Source: Paenimyroides marinum | GTDB taxonomy: Bacteria > Bacteroidota > Bacteroidia > Flavobacteriales > Flavobacteriaceae | NCBI RefSeq assembly: GCF_900108395.1 | Contig: NZ_FNXE01000018.1 | Span: 1-58,200 of the forward strand | Direction of reading: 5' to 3' | DNA: 58,200 nt | Part shown: positions 44,466 to 52,787 of the stretch, in pieces | How the letters are laid out: the number at the start of each line of letters is the position of its first letter | Position numbering within the stretch: the first letter of the stretch is position 1 | The notes under the pieces: generated by a model | Databases searched by the model: none | Told to the model about the DNA's origin: nothing | The model's input: only the letters and a program-made list of their open reading frames with translations | Program-made: the position numbers and the translations under genes

Positions 44466-45490
44466 TTTAATTTTCTTTTGTAATTAATTAAAATCGAAAT
44501 AAACACAGGCGCCCCCATAATTGCTGTTAAAATACCAATAGGCAGTTCGGCTGGGATTACAATGGTTCGGCTGATTGTATCTGCGATTAAAAGAATTACA
44601 GCTCCTAAAATCATTGATAAAGGTAGTAAAATATTGTAATTTGAATTAAAAACAAATCTTAAAATATACGGAACAACCAATCCAATGAAACCTATGGTTC
44701 CGTTAAAAGCCACTACGCATCCCACCATTAAAGAAGAAATAATAATGATTTCGCGTTTTGTTTTTTCAATGTCAAACCCTAAATGAGCGGCTTCTTTTTC
44801 ACCAAGCATTAAGGCATTTAACGTTTTTCCCTTTTTTAGTAAACGGAAACTTCCGATAGATACAACAACGAAAACCAGGCAAACTTTCCACCAGTTAGAT
44901 CCGGCTAAGCTTCCCAACGACCAAAAGGTTAAATTCCGCAATTCTTCTTCTGTAGAAATATAAGTTAAAAAACCGGTAACGGCACCGCTTAACGCAGAAA
45001 TTGCCACACCCGATAATAACAAGATCAAAATATGTGTTTTTCCGTTTGATGTTGCCATTTTGTAAACAAACCACATGGTAAGTAAAGCACCAAGGAACGC
45101 CATGATGCTTAATAGTGTGTAACTTAGAAACGGTGGCAACAAATGCATTACAGCCGAGCCAAAAACAATGGTTAAGGCGGCAAATAATACGGCACCTGAA
45201 GTAATCCCGATTAAATCGGGAGAAGCAAGCGGGTTTTTAAACAATCCCTGTAAGCTTGTTCCGGTAATAGATAGGGCGGCACCTGTTAAGATTGCCATTA
45301 ATATACGCGGAATACGCAATTCAATTAAAACAAAAGAATCGGCAGTGTGTGTTTTTGTTTTAAAATAAGTGCTTACGATTTCAAACACCGAATGGTTAAA
45401 ATCGTAAGCACCCAAATATAATGCTGTTACTAAAGCAACTAATAAAACTATAAAGAATGTTAGTTTGTAAACAGCAATTTTTTTCTTCAT
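44462..45490 (-). CDS. hmuU: Heme ABC transporter permease (FecCD family)
   Basis: A 342-residue permease with about ten membrane helices. The FecCD signature is present: IELRIPRILMAILTGAALSITGTSLQGLFKNPLASPDLIG and VPYILRF near the C-terminal third. Its start overlaps the hmuT stop by one base (TAATG) and its stop overlaps hmuV. Together with HmuT and HmuV it forms the heme importer. Confidence 0.95.
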   Translation of the reverse strand: MKKKIAVYKLTFFIVLLVALVTALYLGAYDFNHSVFEIVSTYFKTKTHTADSFVLIELRIPRILMAILTGAALSITGTSLQGLFKNPLASPDLIGITSGAVLFAALTIVFGSAVMHLLPPFLSYTLLSIMAFLGALLTMWFVYKMATSNGKTHILILLLSGVAISALSGAVTGFLTYISTEEELRNLTFWSLGSLAGSNWWKVCLVFVVVSIGSFRLLKKGKTLNALMLGEKEAAHLGFDIEKTKREIIIISSLMVGCVVAFNGTIGFIGLVVPYILRFVFNSNYNILLPLSMILGAVILLIADTISRTIVIPAELPIGILTAIMGAPVFISILINYKRKLK

Positions 45491-46350
45491 TATTGTAATT
45501 TGTTATGTAATTCTACTACAGCTTCGCCTAAACGCGGACCAAAACCAGAAAGCAATTGACCGTCCATAGTCACCACTTTTTTGTTTTTACCTGCATTTGT
45601 AGCGGCAATACCATCTACTTTTAATAAACCGTCAACACCGCCTAAACTTTGCAATCCGCTGTCGAACATTAAAATAACGTCAGGGTTTGTAGTTAATAAA
45701 GCTTCCGGAGTTAAAGGTTTAAAATCGGTTAATGCAGCCGCAGCGTTTTCAGCTCCTGCTAATTCAATCATGCTGTGTAAAGGCGTTTCTATACCGGCAA
45801 CCATTAAATTTCCTGCACCGCGCGCATAGATAAACAACACTTTAGGTTTTTTATCAAAAGGTTTAACAGTAGCTATTTTTTCAGAAATATTATCTAATAA
45901 AGGCTGATAGTTTTCTTTATTTAATTTTGAAGCAACTTCTGTAATCAGTTTTTTTGTTCCGTCAACAGAATATTCCTGATCAATTAAAATTAAAGAAACA
46001 TTTGCTTTTTGTAGTTGTTCGTTTAATCCGGGGTTGATGTCTTTAGTAGTTCCAAAAACAACACTTGGTTGCAATGCCAAAATGCTTTCGGCAGTAATAG
46101 AACGCACATGACCTAAATCGGTAGCTTTTAAATCGGCAGGAAACGTAGATGTTACATCTCTTCCCACAATATTTTCAGAAGCTTCTAAAGCAGCCAGTGT
46201 TTCTGTAATTGCTCCGTTTAATGAAACAATACGATCTGTTTTTATTTCTGTAGTTAAAGTATCTTGGGCCGCTGTTTCAGCCTGACCTTCTTTTTTGTTG
46301 CAGCTAACAGCTACAACTGCCAATGCAAGAACTGTAAGGATTTTCTTCAT
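45490..46350 (-). CDS. hmuT: Heme-binding periplasmic lipoprotein of the ABC importer
   Basis: A 286-residue class III solute-binding protein (PF01497). The lipobox ends at C17 (VAVSCNKK), so it is membrane-tethered. Family segments are RIVSLNGAITETLAALEAS, VVFGTTKDINP and ALLTTNPDVILMFDSG. It is the first gene of the minus-strand hmuTUVS operon and is divergent from the heme receptor genes across a 124-bp control region. Confidence 0.93.
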   Translation of the reverse strand: MKKILTVLALAVVAVSCNKKEGQAETAAQDTLTTEIKTDRIVSLNGAITETLAALEASENIVGRDVTSTFPADLKATDLGHVRSITAESILALQPSVVFGTTKDINPGLNEQLQKANVSLILIDQEYSVDGTKKLITEVASKLNKENYQPLLDNISEKIATVKPFDKKPKVLFIYARGAGNLMVAGIETPLHSMIELAGAENAAAALTDFKPLTPEALLTTNPDVILMFDSGLQSLGGVDGLLKVDGIAATNAGKNKKVVTMDGQLLSGFGPRLGEAVVELHNKLQ

Positions 46351-46390
46351 AATTAAAAATAGTTAGAAAATTGATTTATTATTTGTGACG

Positions 46391-46418
46391 CAAAAATAAA
46401 CAAATTTATTTAGAACAA
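46391..46418 (-). promoter_or_regulatory. Promoter of hmuTUVS
   Basis: On the minus strand TTG (46416-46418), a 17-base spacer and TATTTTTG (46391-46398) match the consensus exactly. The start codon follows 40 bases later. Confidence 0.65.
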
Positions 46419-46423
46419 ATAAA
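46405..46423. promoter_or_regulatory. Shared palindrome between divergent heme promoters (candidate Fur-type operator)
   Basis: TTTATTTAGAACAAATAAA is a 7-bp inverted repeat with a five-base centre, 19 bp in all, the length of a Fur box. It covers the -33 TTG of hmuTUVS and the -33 region of hmuRY, so one bound repressor could silence both. Confidence 0.5.
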
Positions 46424-46433
46424 AATAACTTAA

Positions 46434-46441
46434 TATATTTG
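46434..46441 (+). promoter_or_regulatory. -7 box of the hmuRY promoter
   Basis: TATATTTG matches TAnnTTTG. It ends 33 bases before the receptor start codon. The expected -33 position falls inside the 46405-46423 palindrome. Confidence 0.5.
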
Positions 46442-46474
46442 CGCTGTTATTTAATGATAGAATAAATAAAAATA

Positions 46475-48628
46475 ATGAAAATTAAATACATATATTTTTC
46501 TTTGATTTGTATGAATGGCTTGGTAATGCAGGCTCAGGTTGATTCTTTATCCCAAAAGATAGAAGAAACAAATCTAGAAGAATTAGTTATAACAGGACAG
46601 TTTGAACCACAATCTATAAAAAAATCGGCAAATAATGTCCGGGTAATTTCAAAAGAAGATATTCAGAATTTAGCAGCCAATAATTTAGGTGATGTTCTTA
46701 ATCAATATTTAAACATTACCGTAACCCCTAATGAACAAACAGGTAAATCTTCGGTTTCTTTATTTGGTTTAGACTCCCAATATTTTAAGGTTTTAATAGA
46801 TAATGTACCCATTGTAAGTGATACCGGATTAGGAAATAATGTAGATTTAACACAGATCAATTTAAATAATGTTGAACGGATTGAAATCATCGAAGGCGCA
46901 ATGGGCGTTACCCATGGATCCAATGCTGTTAGCGGTATATTAAATATCATTACCAAAAAGAATTCTGACTACGATTGGGAACTATCGGCAAGTGTACAAG
47001 AAGAAACCGTTGGTAAAGAATTTGCTTTGTTTGATAAAGGACGCCATATTCAAAATTTAAAAATAGCACACAATTTTTTAAATAATTGGTATGTTTCAGT
47101 AGGAGCAAACCGAAATGATTTAAAAGGTTTTTTTGATGATAAACAAGGAAAAGATTATTATGAAAACAATGGTAAACGTGGTTTTAAATGGCTGCCAAAA
47201 GAGCAACTAACAACTAATGCTACTATTGCTTATCAAAAAGAAGAAACCAGAATTTTTTATAAATTTGATTACTTTAATGAAACGGTAATGTATTACAACC
47301 CTGTTGTTGTTCCTGTAAATAATTACCCGTTTCCTGAAACTTATTATTCAAACGATAAACGCTCACCAACAACCAGGTTAAGCCATCATTTAAACTACTA
47401 CGGAAAACTATTTAATGATTTAGTTTTTAATATATCGGCTTCTTATCAAAAGCAACAACGCGAAGAAGAGCGATTCAATTATTATATACTTGATAAAGAA
47501 GAGCGGAATAATGAAAGCGAGGTATATCAGTCAAATGAAATAATATATTCAACCGGAACCATTACCAATTTTACCAAAAATGAAAAATTTGATTTTCAGT
47601 TAGGATACGAATTGGTAAATGAAAATGGATTTGCAAATGCAACTTCAGGAATGTTCAGAGATGATGAACAAAAAGGTTCGAACATAAATAAAAGAATTGA
47701 AAATTATGATGTTTTTGCTTTAGCAGAAATCAATTTGTCAGAAAAACTCTTATTAAAACCCGGTTTTAGATACTCGTTTCAATCAAAGTTTGAAAATCAG
47801 CAATCGTATTCTTTAAGTGCCCGTTATTTATTCAATAAAGGAATAGAAGCGCGATTATCTTCAGGATTTTCATACAGAACACCAAATTTTACCGAATTAT
47901 ATACGTATATGGTTGATTCTAATCACGATATTCGGGGTAATGAAAATCTTATAACTGAAAAAAGTAATTATACCGAAGCAAATATTAAAAAATATACTTC
48001 TTTTAAATCAGGCATTAGTTTACAAAATAGTATCAGTTCGGGATTTATGCTGGTAAAGGATAAAATAAGTATGGTTTTATTAAGCGTTGATCCAATAAGT
48101 CAATATCAATACATCAATGTTGATGACTATAAAATGTGGAATATTTCATCTGATAACAGAATTGGTTATGGAAATTGGAATTTTGCCGCAGGTTTTTCAC
48201 TGATTGGAGTTTCTCAAAAAATCAATACAGGGACTTTAGGAACCTCTTCAGATGATAAATTCTTATATACATTTAATCTTAATACATCACTTAGTTATAA
48301 TATTCCGGAATACAAAACACAGTTTACAGCTTATTTTAAGCACAACGGAAAAGTACAACAATTTGAAAGTGATGCAAATGATTCGTCCAAATTTGTTTTA
48401 GCCGAAACAGCCTCTTACAACTGGCTTGACTTTTCTGCAAGAAAATTATTTTTTGATGAAAAATTTGAAGTAATGATAGGAGCAAGAAATCTGTTAAATA
48501 TAATCGATATTCGTAGCAACACAGGATCAGGAATAGGAGGTTCTGCTCATGCAACATCATCAAACAATATGATGTTAGGTTATGGTCGCTCTTATTTTTT
48601 AAAACTAACGTACAATCTTAATTTTTAA
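46475..48628 (+). CDS. hmuR: TonB-dependent heme receptor
   Basis: A 717-residue outer-membrane receptor. After a signal peptide (YFSLICMNGLVMQAQ) come a TonB-box-like segment (EELVITGQFEP), the plug (NVRVISKEDIQNLAANNLGDVLNQY, ending VTHGSNAVSGILNIIT) and a 22-strand barrel ending in an aromatic-rich strand (YFLKLTYNLNF). It has no CarboxypepD prefix, unlike SusC-type receptors. Context (hmuY downstream, hmuTUVS divergent) points to heme as substrate. I cannot confirm heme-ligand histidines. Confidence 0.9.
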   Translation: MKIKYIYFSLICMNGLVMQAQVDSLSQKIEETNLEELVITGQFEPQSIKKSANNVRVISKEDIQNLAANNLGDVLNQYLNITVTPNEQTGKSSVSLFGLDSQYFKVLIDNVPIVSDTGLGNNVDLTQINLNNVERIEIIEGAMGVTHGSNAVSGILNIITKKNSDYDWELSASVQEETVGKEFALFDKGRHIQNLKIAHNFLNNWYVSVGANRNDLKGFFDDKQGKDYYENNGKRGFKWLPKEQLTTNATIAYQKEETRIFYKFDYFNETVMYYNPVVVPVNNYPFPETYYSNDKRSPTTRLSHHLNYYGKLFNDLVFNISASYQKQQREEERFNYYILDKEERNNESEVYQSNEIIYSTGTITNFTKNEKFDFQLGYELVNENGFANATSGMFRDDEQKGSNINKRIENYDVFALAEINLSEKLLLKPGFRYSFQSKFENQQSYSLSARYLFNKGIEARLSSGFSYRTPNFTELYTYMVDSNHDIRGNENLITEKSNYTEANIKKYTSFKSGISLQNSISSGFMLVKDKISMVLLSVDPISQYQYINVDDYKMWNISSDNRIGYGNWNFAAGFSLIGVSQKINTGTLGTSSDDKFLYTFNLNTSLSYNIPEYKTQFTAYFKHNGKVQQFESDANDSSKFVLAETASYNWLDFSARKLFFDEKFEVMIGARNLLNIIDIRSNTGSGIGGSAHATSSNNMMLGYGRSYFLKLTYNLNF

Positions 48629-48641
48629 ATAACATAATTAT

Positions 48642-50054
48642 ATGAAGAAGTATTTATTATTTTTTTCGTTTCTGCTTTTTGCAGTTTATTCTTGTAGTGA
48701 TGACGACGGTGTAAATGCAGACGTTGCCTCTGTAAGTTTTACCGTTCCATCGTTGAATTTAACTAATGAAGTAACAGATATTGAAATTTCATTTTCGAAA
48801 GCTACTGATACTGCCGGGACTATTACTATTGGTGTTGTTGAAACAGAAGCAAAATATGGTGTTGATTATACAACTACTCCCGAAGGTTCATCAACTACCT
48901 TAGAAATCCCTTTTGAAGCGGGTGTGTCTAAAGTTGTTTTTAACTTCAATAAGTTGGTTCAAGCTGTTGACGGACAGGTAAAGAATGTGAAATTCACTAT
49001 TAACTCAATTTCTACAGATTATACAATTACCGGAAATACAAGTTTGGTAGCAAATTTCAACGATACTCCTCTTACAGGAAACTCATTAGAACCTGAAGTT
49101 GGCGGACCATCACAAGCAAATCAGGTTTATATTGATTTAAGTAGTGGCGCAATGACAACTGTTCCAAGAATTTCTTGGGATTTAGGATTTTATTCTGGAA
49201 ATGAATTCAGAGTTGTTTTAAATAATTCTGTAAAAATGTCTGCTAAATCATTAGAAAATACGGATCTTTCAATAGTTGCTACAGAAGACAATACAATGCT
49301 TATAGGACAAGGTGCAGGAAATCTTGACCAAATTGATGATCCAGCTGGGTTGATAACTGGAACTGCTATAGCTGAAGTTTCTGCTAACGATGCCGAGAAT
49401 TTTGTGTACTTAATTAATTTAGGTAGTAACCCGGGTTCTAATCCACCGGCTTTAGGATCTCCTGCTGCTGATACAGGAGGGCATAGGGGTTGGAAAAAAA
49501 TCCGCGTATTAAGAGAGGGTAATGGCTATAAACTACAATATGCAGATTTAACTGCAACTACTTTTAATGAAGTTACTATTGATAAAGATGCTGCTTATAA
49601 TTTCAGTTTCTTTAGCTTTACTGCTAATGCAACAGTAAATGTGGAACCACAGAAAGAAAAATGGGATCTTAATTTTACCACTTTTACAAACACAGTTAAT
49701 ATGGGTGGTGGACAATTAATTCCATATTTTTATCCGGATTTTGTTGTAAACAATAGTAAAGGTGGAGCTTTAGTTTACAGCGTTTCTACAGATGATTTTA
49801 CATACGATAGCTTTACATTGGCAAATGTTGACCAATCTAAATTTACAAATGATCAAAGAGCTATTGGATCAACTTGGAGAGCAACAAGTGCACCGGGACC
49901 TGATGGTAATCCAATGTCGCAATTTGTGCTTAAAACAGATATTTTCTATGTTATTAAAGATCCGGCAGGTAATTTATATAAAGTAAAAATGACAGGTGGT
50001 GCGTTGCCTAATTTAGAAAGAGGGCATCCTACATTTGTTTATGATAAATTGTAA
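48642..50054 (+). CDS. hmuY: HmuY-family heme-binding lipoprotein with extra N-terminal domain
   Basis: A 470-residue lipoprotein (lipobox ending at C18, AVYSCSDDD). Residues about 28-150 look like a Calx-beta-type domain (DIEISFSKATDTAGTITIGV, KYGVDYTTTP). The rest fits the HmuY fold (SWDLGFYSGNEFRVVLNNS; later KWDLNFTTFTNTV). P. gingivalis HmuY has about 216 residues, so this protein is twice as long. It follows the receptor by 13 bp and probably captures heme at the cell surface for it. Confidence 0.88.
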   Translation: MKKYLLFFSFLLFAVYSCSDDDGVNADVASVSFTVPSLNLTNEVTDIEISFSKATDTAGTITIGVVETEAKYGVDYTTTPEGSSTTLEIPFEAGVSKVVFNFNKLVQAVDGQVKNVKFTINSISTDYTITGNTSLVANFNDTPLTGNSLEPEVGGPSQANQVYIDLSSGAMTTVPRISWDLGFYSGNEFRVVLNNSVKMSAKSLENTDLSIVATEDNTMLIGQGAGNLDQIDDPAGLITGTAIAEVSANDAENFVYLINLGSNPGSNPPALGSPAADTGGHRGWKKIRVLREGNGYKLQYADLTATTFNEVTIDKDAAYNFSFFSFTANATVNVEPQKEKWDLNFTTFTNTVNMGGGQLIPYFYPDFVVNNSKGGALVYSVSTDDFTYDSFTLANVDQSKFTNDQRAIGSTWRATSAPGPDGNPMSQFVLKTDIFYVIKDPAGNLYKVKMTGGALPNLERGHPTFVYDKL

Positions 50055-50078
50055 ATAATCAAAAATATTATTCTTTTC

Positions 50079-50112
50079 AAAGGGCTTGCAGTTATCTTGC
50101 AAGCCCTTGTTT
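50079..50112 (+). terminator. Terminator of hmuRY
   Basis: AAGGGCTTGCA (50080-50090) and TGCAAGCCCTT (50098-50108) form a perfect 11-bp stem followed by GTTTT. Confidence 0.85.
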
Positions 50113-50178
50113 TATATACGTATTTGTTAATAAAAACTTATAAAAGCGTTGTAAATCAATCGTTTAAAAAATAGTTCG

Positions 50179-50186
50179 TATCTTTG
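50179..50186 (+). promoter_or_regulatory. Likely -7 box of the lysozyme-fold gene
   Basis: TATCTTTG matches the consensus and lies 45 bases before the start codon. No TTG is seen at the right distance. Confidence 0.4.
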
Positions 50187-50231
50187 CCCTTTGAAATTCA
50201 AATAGTGACAGTGTTTGAGAAATGATACGGA

Positions 50232-50888
50232 ATGATAAAAAAATGTTCTTATTTTATTATAACAGCCAGTGTAATTGCAGCGGTAACAATGGCGTTTAAA
50301 GGCGTTGAAACCACTTTAGTAACAAATGACTATTACAAAATAGACCAGCCTTTAGCGTACAATGTGCCAACAAGTAAAGAAACATTAGAAAGCATAAACG
50401 ATGCTTTAAAAGAAAGCGAATTTTCAATGGAAACAACCAATTCTTTTATTGACTTTAAAGAAGCGGTTGCAATGAGAGAATCAGACGGTAATTACCAAAC
50501 CGTAAATTCATACGGATATATGGGAAAATACCAGTTTGGGAAAGGTACCCTACAATTCATCGGAATTAAAGACAGCAAAGATTTTCTCAACAATCCCGCC
50601 TTACAGGAAAAAGCTTTTGTTGCTTATCTGAAAAAAAACAAATGGATTTTACGCAAAGAATTAAAAAAATACGCTGGTAAAACAATCAACGGAATCTTTA
50701 TAACCGAATCGGGAATATTGGCAGCGGCACATTTAGGCGGTGCAGGGGCTGTACAGGATTTTCTGCGGTCGAATGGTGAAGTATCTTTTGTTGACGGATA
50801 CGGAACCAATATCAAAGTTTATTTAAAGGCATTTGCAAATTACGATTTGTCAGAGTTAAAAGCAGAAAAGAACCCTAAGGTTTTATAA
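50232..50888 (+). CDS. Exported lysozyme-fold (transglycosylase-like) protein
   Basis: A 218-residue protein with a signal peptide (KKCSYFIITASVIAAVTMAF). Residues about 72-200 have the hallmarks of a lysozyme-like fold: FKEAVAMRESDGNYQTVN with E83 as the likely catalytic acid, SYGYMGKYQFGKGTL, and GILAAAHLGGAGAVQDFL. It should act on peptidoglycan in the periplasm. There is no cell-wall-binding repeat. It is a single-gene unit between the heme genes and the gliding genes. Confidence 0.82.
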   Translation: MIKKCSYFIITASVIAAVTMAFKGVETTLVTNDYYKIDQPLAYNVPTSKETLESINDALKESEFSMETTNSFIDFKEAVAMRESDGNYQTVNSYGYMGKYQFGKGTLQFIGIKDSKDFLNNPALQEKAFVAYLKKNKWILRKELKKYAGKTINGIFITESGILAAAHLGGAGAVQDFLRSNGEVSFVDGYGTNIKVYLKAFANYDLSELKAEKNPKVL

Positions 50889-50914
50889 ATTTATGAATTG
50901 AGAATTATAGAAAA

Positions 50915-50951
50915 TAGAAAATCCCCAAATTTTTGATTTGGGGATTTTCTA
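50915..50951. terminator. Bidirectional terminator between convergent genes
   Basis: TAGAAAATCCCCAAAT (50915-50930) and its exact complement (50936-50951) form a perfect 16-bp stem with a five-base loop. It separates the lysozyme-fold gene from gldJ. Confidence 0.85.
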
Positions 50952-50974
50952 TTATAAAGATTAATTAAAATAAA

Positions 50975-52597
50975 TTAGCCTCTGGCTTTTTTCTTGGCAT
51001 TTGACTTTGTGTTACCTACTTTAGTCATTGCATTTCTAAATCCTACAAAATCTGAAGCACTGTATTGATCAATAAATCTGCGTGTCGCAGGATCTAACCA
51101 ATAAGCTCTGTCTTTCCATGAACCGCCTTTAATAACACGTGAGTTATTATTGATTAAGCTGGTTCTGGAATCAGCGTCTAATGATAAGGTTAAGTTACCT
51201 TCTTCGTCATAAGATGCTGTGTTTTGCGGAGCATTATACATGGCTGAATTTTGTAATCCGGCTTTGGCAAAGGTATCACCATCGTTATAAGCAATACTGT
51301 TATCTCCTTGGAAATTACGTCTTAAGAAAGTATCTTCATCTCCAACCTTTTCTCTTTGAATTTCACCAGGTAATGCACGTGGGTGTAATTTTCCGTTTGG
51401 TAAGGTATCATACTCAATGTTTGTGCTTACCACTTGTACAGTACCATCAGGACCAATAACGCTTTTATTGTAAACATTTCCGCGGAAATAGTTCATATCG
51501 TTTACTTCAGAAGAAATTTCAGGGCGGTAAACATCGGCAACCCACTCAGCCACGTTTCCTGCCATGTCATACAATCCCCAATCGTTTGCAGGGAAACTTT
51601 TAACGGCAGTTGTGATCTCACCGGCATCAGTTGACCAACCTGCAATACCACCATAATCACCACGTCCTTGTTTAAAGTTTGCTAAATAATCGCCTTTTGA
51701 TCTGCGAGAATTTGTACGAACATCGTCAGAACCCCAAGGGTATTTGTTTCTTCCTTGCTGATTGTTATATACACGGTCAGACTTTCTTACGCTGGCTGCA
51801 TATTCCCATTCAGCTTCAGTAGGTAAACGGAACTCAGCAGAGAATATACCATATTCCATTTTTGCATAAATCCCTGTTTGACCATCTTTTGCACGGTTTC
51901 TAACACCTTTGTAAACAATACTGTCGTTACCAGCATAAGCTCTTGTAGGTGCTTGTAAATATGTATGCGTAGAAAACGATTGCTCACCATGTACTTTATC
52001 GGTTTTCGCACCTTTCGCTATGTAACCTGCACGTTCTAAGTTCAACTCATTTACACGATCTGTTCTCCATTTAGAGAAATCATTTGCCTGAACCCAAGAA
52101 ACACCAACAACCGGATAATTCTGGTAGGCAGGATGACGCAAATAAGTGTTTGTTAACGTTTCAGTAAAACCTAACTGGTTACGCCATACCAATGTGTCTG
52201 GTAAAGCAGCGTTGTATATCTGACGGTATCTTGCTTCTGTAGGAGGGTAAACCGCCTTTGTCCAGTTAAGATATTCCGTATACATAAGGTTTGTCACTTC
52301 AGTTTCATCCATAAAGAATGATTGAACATATTGCTGTGTTGCATTGTTGTTCCAATCACCCATTACATCATTCTGAACGCGACCCATTGTAAATGTACCC
52401 CCTTCAATAGCAACCATTCCATAAGGAACTTCTGTGCCATCGTATGACGTGTTATACTGAAAACCACCTTTTTTGTCGTTTATTTTCCAGCCTGTTGCCG
52501 AAGACGTACTTGCATTACTGTTTCCACAACTTGTTAGTCCAATTGAAGCTGCCATTACAGCGATCAATTGCAGTGTCATAATTTTATTAATCTTCAT
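50975..52597 (-). CDS. gldJ: Gliding-motility / T9SS lipoprotein GldJ
   Basis: A 540-residue outer-membrane lipoprotein (lipobox ending at C24, IGLTSCGNS). It has the formylglycine-generating-enzyme/sulfatase-modifying fold: MVAIEGGTFTMGRVQND, ETEVTNLMYTEYL, RLPTEAEWEYAA, AGNVAEWVADVYRPE and the closing FVGFRNAM. GldJ needs no enzymatic activity of this kind; it is a structural component of the gliding and type IX secretion machinery. The ATG at 52597 is used rather than one ten codons upstream, since it gives a proper signal peptide. It is divergent from porU, as in Flavobacterium johnsoniae. Confidence 0.95.
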   Translation of the reverse strand: MKINKIMTLQLIAVMAASIGLTSCGNSNASTSSATGWKINDKKGGFQYNTSYDGTEVPYGMVAIEGGTFTMGRVQNDVMGDWNNNATQQYVQSFFMDETEVTNLMYTEYLNWTKAVYPPTEARYRQIYNAALPDTLVWRNQLGFTETLTNTYLRHPAYQNYPVVGVSWVQANDFSKWRTDRVNELNLERAGYIAKGAKTDKVHGEQSFSTHTYLQAPTRAYAGNDSIVYKGVRNRAKDGQTGIYAKMEYGIFSAEFRLPTEAEWEYAASVRKSDRVYNNQQGRNKYPWGSDDVRTNSRRSKGDYLANFKQGRGDYGGIAGWSTDAGEITTAVKSFPANDWGLYDMAGNVAEWVADVYRPEISSEVNDMNYFRGNVYNKSVIGPDGTVQVVSTNIEYDTLPNGKLHPRALPGEIQREKVGDEDTFLRRNFQGDNSIAYNDGDTFAKAGLQNSAMYNAPQNTASYDEEGNLTLSLDADSRTSLINNNSRVIKGGSWKDRAYWLDPATRRFIDQYSASDFVGFRNAMTKVGNTKSNAKKKARG

Positions 52598-52787
52598 TTT
52601 TAAAGTAGGTAATAAATTTCGTTGCAATATAATAATTAGCTTTTGATTAACAATATTAAAATTAAAAATATTTAAAAAAAACTTAAAAATTAAAAAATAT
52701 TAGAGTCTTCCTATACGTTTTAATGTTCAATGTAATAATTTTAATTATTTTTATCAAATAATAATAGATAAATATTATTTCTGTATA

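Noticed and set aside
50975..52597. Formylglycine-generating or sulfatase-modifying enzyme
   Set aside because: The fold is present, but the lipobox, length and position beside porU and porV identify GldJ, a structural lipoprotein.
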